The notes: generated by a model not told the origin, from the letters alone. Shown: positions 29,391 to 37,857, counted from the stretch's first letter. The stretch is DNA of 64,000 bases from an uncultured Limosilactobacillus sp. (GCF_934202705.1 NZ_CAKPYE010000003.1:129382-193381), one strand, 5' to 3'. Translations and numbers: made by a program.

Positions 29391-30290
29391 TTATTTCATA
29401 TTGTCATTATACCAATTCTTGGCAACGGTCTTATAATTTTGCCCATCAACATTTACCTTTTTATTTAAAGCAGTTAATTGGCTGGTTGTCAGCTTGGCAT
29501 CAACCTTGTTCAGCGTCTTTTCCATCTTCGGATGACTCTTCGCAGCCTTTTGGTTCACTACTGGCACTAGGTTATATGGTGGCCAAATGTCCTTATTATC
29601 CTTGATCAAGGTAAAATTACTTGTTGCCAATTGTCCATCAGTAGTTGAAACGGGAGCTGCTTGGGCCTTGCCTTCTTCCATAATCTTATAGAGTAGGTTA
29701 ACATCATAATCTTTAATTGACTTAAAATTAAACTTTCCGTAGACCTTATTCATTTCTGGTAAAGCATCCGCTCGTTTTTCAAACTCGCCTTGCGAAGCAA
29801 AGCGAATTTTGTGAGCTTTCGTTTGTAATTGACTAAGATTAGTAATGTGATACTTTTTAGCAACCTTCGTCGGCATCGCAATTCCTTGGCGGTTGTCACC
29901 TGGAGCGTATTTAAAAATCGTTAAGCCGTCTTTTTTAATTCCTTGGCGGGCAATGATAGCCATTTGACTAGCGCTCTTGCCAGTCCCTTTCTTCTTTAAG
30001 TAGGCCTCAACAATGGTTCCAGTGTAATCAGGATACACATCAACCTGGCCCTTTTGCGCTGCTTTAAAAATAACATTATTAGCAATATTCGGCTTACGCG
30101 TTACCTTATACCCCGCCTGTTCAAGGGCCAAAGCATAAATCTCGCTAACGGTTTTACTTTCCGAAACGTTTTTTGAACCGACAATAATTGGTTTGGTGCT
30201 AGCGGCAGTCGCTCCAGCTGGCATCATAACTCCTAACAAGATGGTTACTACGCTCAGAAGTACCACCCAATTAAATTTTTTGATTTTCAT
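29391..30290 (-). CDS. Osmoprotectant-binding protein (OpuCC/ProX-like)
   Basis: 299 aa. The signal peptide (KKFNWVVLLSVVTILLGVMM) is followed by the family start GSKNVSESKTVSEIYALALEQ and DVYPDYTGTIVEAYL. It captures quaternary ammonium osmolytes for the permease pair (family knowledge). Oddly, the protein contains no cysteine and so lacks the lipobox expected of Gram-positive binding proteins; it ends its signal with AGATAA-ST, suggesting signal peptidase I cleavage or an uncleaved anchor. AAGGAGAAG precedes the ATG. First gene of the operon; the divergent Rrf2-type regulator starts 134 bases away and may control it. Confidence 0.92.
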   Translation of the reverse strand: MKIKKFNWVVLLSVVTILLGVMMPAGATAASTKPIIVGSKNVSESKTVSEIYALALEQAGYKVTRKPNIANNVIFKAAQKGQVDVYPDYTGTIVEAYLKKKGTGKSASQMAIIARQGIKKDGLTIFKYAPGDNRQGIAMPTKVAKKYHITNLSQLQTKAHKIRFASQGEFEKRADALPEMNKVYGKFNFKSIKDYDVNLLYKIMEEGKAQAAPVSTTDGQLATSNFTLIKDNKDIWPPYNLVPVVNQKAAKSHPKMEKTLNKVDAKLTTSQLTALNKKVNVDGQNYKTVAKNWYNDNMK

Positions 30291-30373
30291 TGGCTTCTCC
30301 TTTTTGTAACTTTATTAGTTTCAATTAACAATTTCAAACTACCATTTAATTATTGATGTGTCAAATTAAACTG

Positions 30374-30403
30374 TTGACCATTTGTAACTTTTGCTGTTAC
30401 AAT
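30374..30403 (+). promoter_or_regulatory. Promoter and candidate operator of the Rrf2-type regulator
   Basis: The -35 is TTGACC (30374-30379) and the -10 is TACAAT (30398-30403), spacer 18. Within it lies a perfect inverted repeat TTGTAAC-N7-GTTACAA, and another TTGTAAC half-site stands near 30304 by the divergent osmoprotectant operon. I infer that the regulator binds here. Confidence 0.6.
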
Positions 30404-30424
30404 AATTAGTAAAGGAATGATAAG

Positions 30425-30880
30425 ATGAAAATTTCAACAAGATTTAGCGATAGTATCCACATTCTAGCGTTTATTGACATTTACCGCGGGATTATCCCAC
30501 TAACGAGTAAAAACATCGCTAGTAGTATTGAAACTTCTCCTGTCGTTGTTCGGCGCTTGATGAGTGCCCTTAATAAGGCGAGGTTAATTAATACGGTTCA
30601 CGGAGCCGCCGATCCTGAATTAGCCAAGTCACCTCAGGAGATTTCATTATATGATGTTTTTCTAGCAATCGAAGGGGATGCCCCGCTCTTTACGATTGAT
30701 GAGCAGACTAATCCGCAATGTATCGTTGGGGGGAATATTCAAGCGACCTTAAACGAATACTACCAGCAAGCTGAAACGGCCGCTAAGGCGAAACTCGCCG
30801 CAACCTCTCTACAAGATATCATTGACACCATTCGCGTGAAACAAGCACGCAAAGACGCATTAAAACGAAAGAAGGAGTAA
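30425..30880 (+). CDS. Rrf2-family transcriptional regulator
   Basis: 151 aa, usual length. The N-terminal winged helix (STRFSDSIHILAFIDIYRG, then TSKNIASSIETSPVVVRRLMSALNKARLI) and ISLYDVFLAIEGD wing region match Rrf2 proteins. The only cysteine is in TNPQCIVGG, so it does not have the three-Cys cluster of iron-sulfur Rrf2 members such as IscR. The downstream NAD(P)-binding gene follows immediately, which suggests a redox- or quinone-responsive switch (inference). Confidence 0.88.
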   Translation: MKISTRFSDSIHILAFIDIYRGIIPLTSKNIASSIETSPVVVRRLMSALNKARLINTVHGAADPELAKSPQEISLYDVFLAIEGDAPLFTIDEQTNPQCIVGGNIQATLNEYYQQAETAAKAKLAATSLQDIIDTIRVKQARKDALKRKKE

Positions 30881-30882
30881 TG

Positions 30883-31737
30883 ATGAAGTATATTATTACT
30901 GGTGCGACTGGTCATCTCGGTCAACACGTTGTTCAAGAATTAAGTAAATTAATTGCTCCCCCAAATATCCGGGTCGGTGTCCATAATCCCGCTAAAGCCA
31001 AGCAATTTATGGCGGCTGGTTATGAGACTGCTCCAATTGACTACAATGATGTTGACTCAATGATTAAAGCATTTCAAGGAATCGACGTGGTAATCTATAT
31101 TCCAAGCATTACCTACCAAGTTAAGGACCGGATAGATGAATTTGAAAATTCATTAGCCGCAATTAAGCAAGCAGGTGTCCACAATATCGTCGACGTCAGC
31201 TTCATTGCTGATCAACCCAATAATCCCTTCCAAATGGCTGGCTACTACGCTTACTTACCAGCACGGCTGGCCAGTTCAGACTTAAACTACGCGGTTGTCA
31301 AAAATTCACTCTATGCGGATCCACTCATTCCTTATCTGCCAGAATTAATTGAGCGCCACAATGTCATTTACCCCGTGGGCGATCAGGCAATGAGCTTTAT
31401 CTCACGTCAAGATAGTGCCGAAGCAATCGCCAACGTGGCCATTAAACCTTATCTCCGCGATCAGGGACAAAATTACTTACTGACGATGGCCCAAAATTAC
31501 TCGATGATCGAACTTAGCTACATTATGACGAGGGTAACTGGTAAACAAATTGGTTATTCACCAGTCAGTGTTGACCGTTTCGCTGAGATTTATCAAGCAG
31601 AAGGTGACGGTCAAGAACTAGCGTCAATGTACCAAGCTGCTGCGATGGGCCTGATGGATACCGTCACAAATGACTTCGCCCATATCACAGGTCACCAACC
31701 ACAGGATATGGCAACTTTTCTCGCTAAAAATTATTGA
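30883..31737 (+). CDS. NAD(P)-binding SDR/NmrA-like oxidoreductase (QorB-like)
   Basis: About 284 aa. The Rossmann motif GATGHLGQH is at residues 7-15 and the protein has the atypical short-chain layout of NmrA/QorB-type quinone oxidoreductases. An ATG at 30880 overlaps the regulator stop; I prefer ATG 30883, which sits 6 bases after GGAG. It forms an operon with the Rrf2 regulator. Its substrate is not visible. Confidence 0.87.
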   Translation: MKYIITGATGHLGQHVVQELSKLIAPPNIRVGVHNPAKAKQFMAAGYETAPIDYNDVDSMIKAFQGIDVVIYIPSITYQVKDRIDEFENSLAAIKQAGVHNIVDVSFIADQPNNPFQMAGYYAYLPARLASSDLNYAVVKNSLYADPLIPYLPELIERHNVIYPVGDQAMSFISRQDSAEAIANVAIKPYLRDQGQNYLLTMAQNYSMIELSYIMTRVTGKQIGYSPVSVDRFAEIYQAEGDGQELASMYQAAAMGLMDTVTNDFAHITGHQPQDMATFLAKNY

Positions 31738-32699
31738 TGATCAAGCTCCGGCAATACTACAACCTTGCCGGGCTTTTTTTGTTGTTCCAAATAACGATGA
31801 GCTTCCACAATTTGTGACAACGGAAAAACCTTAACTGGACTAACATCAATCTGCTTTTCTTCAATGAGCTTAAATAGCTGGTTAAGGTACTTACTATATA
31901 ATTGATAGCTCGCAAAGGAAGTCATATAGCAATCATTAGGAATTGCGGTGACTGGGTCAAAATTATCAAGAGTCCAGACCCCACCCATATCGCCGGTGAC
32001 ACTAACAATCCCGCCAGTAGTGAGGTGCTGTAATGAGTCAACTGCTGACGCCGCCCCAACCAAGTCAAAGATCCGGTCAAAGTGCTGATCAGTTGCCAGT
32101 TTATTATGATGGTCACAGACAAATCCATCAAAGCCTAACGCTAATACTTCTTGTCGATTTTCCTCATGCCGTGAAGTCCCAAAGACTAGCAAGTTTGGTT
32201 GCATGGCCTTAACTAATTTTAATGCTGCAATGCCGACGCCACTAGTGCCACCCCGAACTAAAAGAGTTTTTGCATGGGCTAGTTTTAACTGGAGCATCCC
32301 CCGATAGGCGGTATTATACGTTTCCGGCACGGCCGCTAAGTCCGCCCAATCAAGCTTTGTCTCAACTGGTTCGATTTGCTTATTAGGTAGCAACACGTAT
32401 TCAGCATACGAGCCGTCAAAGTCGCGCCCCATTTCACCATTCATTGAAATAACTTTCTGTCCAACTGGTAACCGTGCCGGTTCAGTTGACTTAGCGACTA
32501 CTCCAACGCATTCGATCCCCAAAATACGGGGGAATTTAACTGATGGTGATTTTCCTTGACGGGTAAAGACCTCTGAATGAGTGATTCCAAAGCCCATCAC
32601 CTTAACTAATGACCATCCTGACTTAACATCCGGCGTTGGTACATCGGTATACTTTAGTGATTCTGCCTCCCCTGGCTGATAAATAACTGCTGCCTTCAT
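31731..32699 (-). CDS. MDR-family alcohol dehydrogenase / quinone oxidoreductase
   Basis: 322 aa from ATG 32699 (MKAAVIYQPGEAESLKY), chosen because AGGAGG lies 7 bases upstream. The N-terminal GroES-like domain contains GIECVGVV, and the coenzyme domain has GGTSGVGIAALKL for NADP(H). It lacks the structural-zinc cysteines of classical alcohol dehydrogenases, which fits the quinone oxidoreductase branch. It converges on the SDR gene with a 7-base overlap of stop regions. A terminator separates it from the VOC gene upstream, so it may have its own promoter. Confidence 0.88.
   Translation of the reverse strand: MKAAVIYQPGEAESLKYTDVPTPDVKSGWSLVKVMGFGITHSEVFTRQGKSPSVKFPRILGIECVGVVAKSTEPARLPVGQKVISMNGEMGRDFDGSYAEYVLLPNKQIEPVETKLDWADLAAVPETYNTAYRGMLQLKLAHAKTLLVRGGTSGVGIAALKLVKAMQPNLLVFGTSRHEENRQEVLALGFDGFVCDHHNKLATDQHFDRIFDLVGAASAVDSLQHLTTGGIVSVTGDMGGVWTLDNFDPVTAIPNDCYMTSFASYQLYSKYLNQLFKLIEEKQIDVSPVKVFPLSQIVEAHRYLEQQKKPGKVVVLPELDHQ
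31743..31781 (+). terminator. Terminator of the Rrf2/SDR operon inside the opposing gene
   Basis: AAGCTCCGGCAA and TTGCCGGGCTT form the stem, followed by T7 on the plus strand. It lies within the last codons of the convergent dehydrogenase gene. Confidence 0.85.
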
Positions 32700-32714
32700 A
32701 GCTAATCCCTCCTG

Positions 32715-32749
32715 AATAAAAAAGCTATGGTAATCCCTTGCCATAGCCC
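32715..32749 (-). terminator. Terminator between VOC gene and dehydrogenase
   Basis: Arms GCTATGG/CCATAGC (32724-32747) followed by T6 on the minus strand. Confidence 0.8.
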
Positions 32750-32769
32750 AAAATATCATCCAATTACTT

Positions 32770-33138
32770 TTATTGTGGTGATGAAAACATTCCGAATTGG
32801 TGACCACCATTATCTTCGAGACGTACAAAGGTTAGACCAGTCTTATCCGTTACTGGTCCCCAAATTACCTTGCCACCAGCCTCTTCTGCCTTCTTGATCA
32901 TTGCTGGAACATCATTAACTAAGATATAAAAGGTTGAATATTCAGGAATTTTGCCGTCAGTGCCAAGCACTCCACCGGTGGGATATTTTTGACCTGGTTC
33001 AAGAATATTATGGTACTCATTTTCCATATCATTATAGTCAAGGAACTTCCAACCAAAGAGCTTACCGTAAAATTCTTGCGTTTCTTTTGGCTGATCGGAA
33101 CCAATTTCAAACCAACCGACATTATTTAATTGCATCAT
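32770..33138 (-). CDS. VOC-family (glyoxalase/bleomycin-resistance fold) protein
   Basis: 122 aa from ATG 33138, with GGGAG 7 bases upstream; the longer open frame has no ribosome binding site. It has the one-domain VOC pattern: NNVGWFEIGSDQPKETQEFYGKLFGW at the start, then FYILVNDVPAMIKKAEEAGGKVIWGP and a C-terminal LEDNGGHQFGMF. These proteins bind a metal and a small molecule. Divergent from the AsnC-type regulator. Confidence 0.88.
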   Translation of the reverse strand: MMQLNNVGWFEIGSDQPKETQEFYGKLFGWKFLDYNDMENEYHNILEPGQKYPTGGVLGTDGKIPEYSTFYILVNDVPAMIKKAEEAGGKVIWGPVTDKTGLTFVRLEDNGGHQFGMFSSPQ

Positions 33139-33261
33139 AATAATTCTCCCTTCCTTTTGCCATAGTACGTTATTAATGATATTATTTTGAATAATCCCCG
33201 TACATAACTTAAAAAAGGTTTTCCATACCAAAAGCCTTATAAAAAAAAGGAATGTGACGAC

Positions 33262-33732
33262 ATGATGAAAATTGATGCAATTGATAATCAAATTCTCCAT
33301 ATTTTAAGTGAAAACAGCCGCATCAAGCTTAAAGAACTGGCTGATTTGATTCATCTTTCAGCGCCAGCTACCAAGCAACGAATCCTAAATCTGCAAGATA
33401 GTGGGGTAATCGCTCGCTATACAATTGATATTAATCATTTTAAATTAGGGTATACACTCCATGTTTTCCTTCACTTTGCACTAAAAACCCCCGATCGAAC
33501 TTCATTTATTAAAATTATGGAAAAATGGCAAGGACACTTCATTCAGCAGTGTCAAAGTATGGGTGACACTTGTTTTATTGTTGAAGGACGTTTTCGCTCC
33601 CAAGATGAGCTTTGGCATTTTCTTGAAGATATTACTCCAGTTGCTAGTTATAAAGTCTTTAATATCTTAAAGGGAAGCAATCAGAATGTTGACTTCACTG
33701 CTTGGTATCAAGAAAATTCCCGTAATGCCTGA
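33262..33732 (+). CDS. Lrp/AsnC-family transcriptional regulator
   Basis: 156 aa. The N-terminal HTH (DAIDNQILHILSENSRIKLKELADLIHLSAPATKQRILNLQDSGVI) and a C-terminal ligand-binding/oligomerisation domain are canonical. It is divergent from the VOC gene with a 123-base spacer, the usual arrangement for a local regulator. Confidence 0.92.
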   Translation: MMKIDAIDNQILHILSENSRIKLKELADLIHLSAPATKQRILNLQDSGVIARYTIDINHFKLGYTLHVFLHFALKTPDRTSFIKIMEKWQGHFIQQCQSMGDTCFIVEGRFRSQDELWHFLEDITPVASYKVFNILKGSNQNVDFTAWYQENSRNA

Positions 33733-33772
33733 GTTCCCACTTTAAAAACGAAAAAATCTTGGGTATGACGGC

Positions 33773-33970
33773 CTAACTATCCGGCCAAAACAAATCATTT
33801 AAGGTTTTATCCAGTGCTTGGCATATCTTAATACAGAGATCCACTGATGGATTATAATTGCCCTTTTCAATCGCAGAAATTGTCTGGCGAGAAACGCCCA
33901 CTTGATTAGCTAACTCTTGCTGAGACCAATCCTTGCCTGCGCGGGCCGCCTTCATCTTTAAATTCTTCAT
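33773..33970 (-). CDS. Xre-family (Cro/CI-type) HTH regulator
   Basis: 65 aa, a bare HTH: WSQQELANQVGVSRQTISAIEKGNYNPSVDLCIKICQALD. Such short regulators commonly sit directly after a small membrane protein gene, as here with 5 bases between them, and repress their own operon (family knowledge). Confidence 0.93.
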   Translation of the reverse strand: MKNLKMKAARAGKDWSQQELANQVGVSRQTISAIEKGNYNPSVDLCIKICQALDKTLNDLFWPDS

Positions 33971-33975
33971 AGTAA

Positions 33976-34464
33976 TTAATCTCGCTTGTGTTGGTCACGA
34001 TAATAACAATAAACCATTAAACCACCAACTGACATGAAGTAAATGGCCAGTATCAACAAGCCAAAGTCTGGGTCCCACGATTGTAAATTAAGCGACGTCG
34101 TTGCTAAATCAGTAATGGATTGAATTCCATACAGAACCCCTAACAAGAGGAAGACCCAACTCAACCGTTTAATTTTTTTCTGATTCATGGCGAAATATGC
34201 TGAATTCCACAAAGCATAAACACTAAAGACCCATAAACCGATAAACATCGACGTTAGCAATAACAATGGTGGTGATAACGGAATTTTTCTGGTTACTAAT
34301 AAAAGTAACGCATCTGCCAACATCATTGCCCAAAAGCCGTATTTAAATCCTTGACCGCGAATTAATTCTTGACGTTCATCAAAATGGCCCTTTTTGCCAA
34401 ATTTGAGTAACAGAAACATGAATACCAAAAAGGCCACAATAAAAATCATTAAAAAGTCATCCAT
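33976..34464 (-). CDS. Four-helix membrane protein paired with the Xre regulator
   Basis: 162 aa, about five hydrophobic segments. The motif FDERQELIRGQGFKYGFWAM after the first helix is typical of small membrane proteins co-encoded with Xre regulators in Firmicutes. AGGAG lies about 10 bases before the ATG. Function unknown. Confidence 0.82.
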   Translation of the reverse strand: MDDFLMIFIVAFLVFMFLLLKFGKKGHFDERQELIRGQGFKYGFWAMMLADALLLLVTRKIPLSPPLLLLTSMFIGLWVFSVYALWNSAYFAMNQKKIKRLSWVFLLLGVLYGIQSITDLATTSLNLQSWDPDFGLLILAIYFMSVGGLMVYCYYRDQHKRD

Positions 34465-34649
34465 TTTGAGTCATCTCCTTCTGATTGCTTATATCATAAT
34501 ATCTTTTTTACTTTTTGTAAAGTTTATTTTACATTTTTCTATAATCATTAGAACTAGCTTCTTATCATTAATCCTGGTCACCGCTTGTTTTTAGTGTCCT
34601 TTAACCTAATTGTTAAATCGCTAGCAAGGATTTTTAACGATTTAAAATA

Positions 34650-34680
34650 AAAAAGAGCGCTTATAAGGCGTTCTTTCTAA
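34650..34680. terminator. Orphan hairpin in the 34465-34748 gap
   Basis: AAGAGCGC and GCGTTCTT form an imperfect stem around TTATAAG with A and T tracts on either side. No gene end is adjacent; the rest of the gap shows only promoter-like AT-rich DNA. Confidence 0.4.
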
Positions 34681-34748
34681 TAGATTTATGATATAGTTTG
34701 AAAAGGTATTTTATCAGCTAGTTCATTAATTTCAGGCGGAGGTCACTT

Positions 34749-35216
34749 TTGTTCTATCAAATCATTTTTGTAATCTTATTATGTGGTGAAATTATTTTGA
34801 CAACTCGTTCTGACGTCCGCTTATACTATCATTTATTTTACAAGCATGATTACCTAGAATGGTCTGCAGAAAAAGGTAACGATAGCCAAGATTTACGATC
34901 ATTAATGGGCGCTCAACGATTTAGATTAATCTATACAATTGCCTTTGGATTTGTTATTTTCTGCATCATCTTAGTGCGCTTCGCTTTATTTTGGTTGTCA
35001 AAATCATTTGAATTACCAATGTTAACTCACGTCGCCGCCACTTCACTACTATTGACAATTCTGGGAAATTTCATGATCCTTTTTATCTACCCCATCCCCG
35101 GAGTAACAAATGTTAAATTAGAAACCCCAAAAATTATATTAGACGTTATAGTTACCGTTGCTAACTATTGTTGTCTACTATATATGGCCATTCAGATGAT
35201 AAAGTGGTATTTTTAA
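34749..35216 (+). CDS. Multispanning membrane protein of unknown function
   Basis: 155 aa with four predicted helices. The start codon is TTG, 7 bases after GGAGG; no in-frame ATG lies nearby. I do not recognise the family. It is monocistronic, ending at a strong terminator. Confidence 0.72.
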   Translation: MFYQIIFVILLCGEIILTTRSDVRLYYHLFYKHDYLEWSAEKGNDSQDLRSLMGAQRFRLIYTIAFGFVIFCIILVRFALFWLSKSFELPMLTHVAATSLLLTILGNFMILFIYPIPGVTNVKLETPKIILDVIVTVANYCCLLYMAIQMIKWYF

Positions 35217-35233
35217 AAACATCCGCACTAATT

Positions 35234-35270
35234 AAAAAGACAGAAGAGCATCACTCTTCTGTCTTTATTC
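35234..35270 (+). terminator. Terminator of the membrane protein gene
   Basis: AAAGACAGAAGAG and CTCTTCTGTCTTT stem with loop CATCA; T-rich on both sides. Confidence 0.88.
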
Positions 35271-35349
35271 TTAATTCAAGGAGTAAATGGACGAGGCAAA
35301 CATAAACAATCCCTCTTAAATGCAGGCAAACTAGGTCCACACGACTTAT

Positions 35350-35425
35350 CCACGCTTCTTGTTAACACCGACTAAGCCAAGCATCCCTAACAGACTTGCC
35401 ACACCAAAGCCCATTAAAGCTGACT
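35350..35425 (-). pseudogene. Remnant of an LPxTG protein membrane anchor
   Basis: The minus strand reads ALMGFGVASLLGMLGLVGV followed by NKKRG and a stop, which is the hydrophobic anchor and basic tail of a sortase substrate very like the end of the 862-aa surface protein at 52935. Flanking DNA (35290-35350) also resembles 52860-52935. Everything upstream, including LPxTG, is gone; the remnant joins directly to an element-end repeat. Confidence 0.75.
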
Positions 35426-35530
35426 AGAGGTGCTGTTTTGTAGTAGCTGAGGTATTGGTACGACACCATTCGGCTCTAAAACGTGTTAAAGTTTTGTGCA
35501 GAAACTTTGTTCAAATAGCGTCATGACTGA
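35413..35530 (+). repeat. Element left-end repeat (copy D)
   Basis: GCTGACTAGAGGTGCTGTTT and the following about 95 bases match the sequences right of 39003 (copy A) and 57011 (copy B), including the tail CAGAAACTTTGTTCAAATAG. I read it as the left end of an integrated element. Confidence 0.65.
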
Positions 35531-35593
35531 GTTTCAGCGCACCCATATTTCTCCATCATTAAGTCTCAGAACACTGTTCTAGATTAGATTCCA

Positions 35594-35692
35594 AAATAAA
35601 AAAGGAGTGCTGTTAGGCACCCCAACCATCGGTACTTTATTGCAGACCACGGTGACCAAACCGTTTGTGCTTAGGTACTTCATCTTTATCGT
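35594..35692 (-). ncRNA. Candidate antisense antitoxin RNA
   Basis: A minus-strand promoter TTTACC-N17-TATAAT (35722-35727, 35699-35704) would start an RNA of about 100 nt that ends at the stem GGGGTGC/GCACTCC plus T6 (35593-35623). Its 5' end contains the complement of CTTCATCTTTATCGTA, which recurs at the 5' end of the toxin candidate at 35793, so the RNA could pair with that mRNA. A diverged copy lies at 42386-42485. Confidence 0.55.
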
Positions 35693-35792
35693 ATTTACAT
35701 TATATCATAAACGAGTATTATGGTAAAATAATTGCTGTGCTTCAAGCGGGTTTGACCGACCCAATTGCACAGGAAGGAGGTAACTCCTACTG

Positions 35793-35894
35793 ATGAAGGT
35801 ATTCTTCATCTTTATCGTAATAGTGCCTAACAAGCACTTAAAAAGGTCAATTAAAAAGGCTATTAAGCGTTTGATTGATTTCCTGTTGAAATAA
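35793..35894 (+). CDS. Candidate type I toxin peptide (33 aa)
   Basis: ATG 35793 encodes a peptide starting MKVFFIFIVIVP and ending KKAIKRLIDFLLK: a hydrophobic N-terminal segment then a basic amphipathic tail, as in small membrane-active toxins. GGAGG upstream lies inside a small hairpin (GGAG-GTAA-CTCC), which could hide the ribosome binding site. The plus promoter TTTACA-N16-TATTAT (35694-35721) overlaps the divergent promoter of the antisense RNA. It is not a clear match to Fst/Lpt toxins, so the family is unassigned. Confidence 0.5.
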   Translation: MKVFFIFIVIVPNKHLKRSIKKAIKRLIDFLLK

Positions 35895-35984
35895 TGTTCA
35901 TTCAGGTTTGACACCGGCGGGAGATGGTTATTTCAGCGGCAATTTCGATCGTCGCTGTTTTATTTTATACCTATTTCTCATTAT

Positions 35985-36060
35985 CAGTGCAAATTGAAGA
36001 TTATCGGTGCAAAATCTGCCAATTTTGCACCGATAACTCATTTATTGCACCGCAAAGTAG
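35985..36060. repeat. Dispersed palindrome, copy 1
   Basis: 36-bp palindrome 36001-36036 with arms TTATCGGTGCAAAAT and ATTTTGCACCGATAA, flanked by outer inverted TCAGTGCAA and TTGCACCG. The same structure occurs near 40189, 41364 and 43029. Confidence 0.85.
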
Positions 36061-36064
36061 TTTA

Positions 36065-36480
36065 ATTTTATTATCACATGGACAAGTAATGATCCATTAA
36101 ACTACTATAACCAGTGTTAAACGTCTTCACATAGTACCGCATATAGAGACTGCCAACGAATTACCCAAACGATTGCAAGCCTAACTGTCATCGCCCAGCC
36201 TAGCTAGCCTTGTTCCGCAAGTGGTTCTTAGCGTGTAGCAACTCAATGGTAGATTACCATTATTAACCCCCATTCGACGGCAAATTTCTTTTAACATGTC
36301 ATTCATCGAACGTTGAGTAACCGAGTAACCTAGCCTGGCCAACCGATAATCAGATAAGTTAAGAAACAACTTACCTGTTTAACATTAAACGATTTAGGAA
36401 TGGTGACGACCGTTGCTTTTCTTGAATCCTTGCTTTAACAGTATCCATCTTGCCACCGCCTTTGATAGTTTGTAATTCAT
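36065..36480 (-). pseudogene. Fused remnants of an integrase and a MazE antitoxin
   Basis: 36065-36371 matches the C-terminal third of the integrase at 43100-44308 (SVTQRSMNDMLKEICRRMGV, LSCYTLRTTCGTRLARLG) with disruptions. It joins directly to 36372-36480, which matches the 5' end of the mazE gene at 42169. A palindrome copy precedes it, as with the intact integrase. These are remains of a sister element of E2. The stretch 36481-36640 shows nothing further. Confidence 0.78.
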
Positions 36481-36642
36481 ATCATATGTAATTATTAAAG
36501 TAACTACTTTTGTAAATTAATGGCGATATGGCTAGCTCATAATCATGAATATCAGCGACAAGTCTCAATCAAAATGTTAAAGCATCTCCCAAGAACAACG
36601 CAAAAATATAGGCGTCTGTAGTTCCTAGTTTGGCTTTACATA

Positions 36643-37830
36643 CTAATGATTGTTCCGATTAAACCAGCGATCGCTCAAGGCTTCAAAGATTTGGTAATTT
36701 AAGCCATTACCCAATCCAAAAGTATGATCAGCATATGGAATGGCAACGATTTTAGCCTTTAATTTCAGATTCTTTATTTTATTTAAGAAAGGCTTATTAC
36801 CTTCGGGAACTACAAGATGATCACTGCCACCGTAGACCATTAAAATTGGCGGCGTGTTTTTATTAATGACTTGTGCGGAATTATTGGTTGCATAACGGTG
36901 TGGATATTGTGATGGTGAGCCATTCCAATGAGTTAATGCCATGTCCCGCAACATTGGTCTAAGTGTCGGATCTGTGTGGTTCCATAAGTATTGTGGATTA
37001 ACTGCCGGAATCATTGCACTGATTGCTTTGACGTGTGGAATAGCAGTTTTATATTTGCTAGCAAATGTACCATCATTGGCTTTGGTTGCTACATTGATTG
37101 CTAAATTACCACCGGCAGATTGACCAGTAATAAATAATTGTTTTGGATTACCACCATATTGTTTAGCGTGTTTATTAATCCAAATTAGCGATTTAGCAAT
37201 AAATGTTTCTTGTTGATTCCAAAGATGTTGGTTCTTTGTGGATAATGGGTACTCAATACTAATTGTTGTGTATCCATGATCACTTAAATATTTACAATAC
37301 GGAGCATCCTCATAGCGGTTTCCAGAAATCCAGCCACCGCCATGAATATTAAGGACCACCGGGTGAAGCTTATTATTATCTTTGGGTTGCCAAATAGATA
37401 AACCATAATTCCTACCGTTAAATTTGCCATAGGAATTAATTTTCACATTTTCTTTAGGCGTCGACATATCTATTTTTGCAGTTTGAAGAATGTTGATTGG
37501 AAGATCGTCCTTTTTCACTAAGTATGCCTGCCGACCAACAATTATACCAGAACTACAAACGCTAACGATCGCCATTACCACCACTACCATTCGCGGTTTT
37601 GACCGCTTAGTAAACCATCCTAGAAGATCAATAATCAGAATGACTATGGCAATAACCAAAACGGCTACGCTAATCCCAGAAGTAATAAAAGTAACAATCG
37701 AAAGAATTGGAATCCGGGTTAATGAAAAAACACCATTAATTGTTAAGAGCAGAGTGACAACTGCCAGAATCACCGTTAATATTTTGGAGGTGATAATTCT
37801 ATGCGCTAAATTTGTATTATCTTTTTTCAA
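36643..37830 (-). CDS. Membrane-anchored alpha/beta hydrolase (esterase/lipase)
   Basis: 395 aa. Three N-terminal membrane helices (about 15-105) are followed by an extracytoplasmic hydrolase domain with oxyanion motif HGGGW (about 170), nucleophile elbow GQSAGG, acid GGSDH and His in ADHTFG, the full HSL/BD-FAE-type triad. The start codon is TTG 37830, 8 bases after GAGGAG; a nearby ATG is in another frame and ends after two codons. Divergent from a TetR regulator through a shared palindrome, so expression is probably derepressed by its ligand. Likely deacylates a small substrate at the cell surface; substrate unknown. Confidence 0.88.
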   Translation of the reverse strand: MKKDNTNLAHRIITSKILTVILAVVTLLLTINGVFSLTRIPILSIVTFITSGISVAVLVIAIVILIIDLLGWFTKRSKPRMVVVVMAIVSVCSSGIIVGRQAYLVKKDDLPINILQTAKIDMSTPKENVKINSYGKFNGRNYGLSIWQPKDNNKLHPVVLNIHGGGWISGNRYEDAPYCKYLSDHGYTTISIEYPLSTKNQHLWNQQETFIAKSLIWINKHAKQYGGNPKQLFITGQSAGGNLAINVATKANDGTFASKYKTAIPHVKAISAMIPAVNPQYLWNHTDPTLRPMLRDMALTHWNGSPSQYPHRYATNNSAQVINKNTPPILMVYGGSDHLVVPEGNKPFLNKIKNLKLKAKIVAIPYADHTFGLGNGLNYQIFEALSDRWFNRNNH

Positions 37831-37857
37831 AACATTCGCTCCTCAATAGAATTTTCA

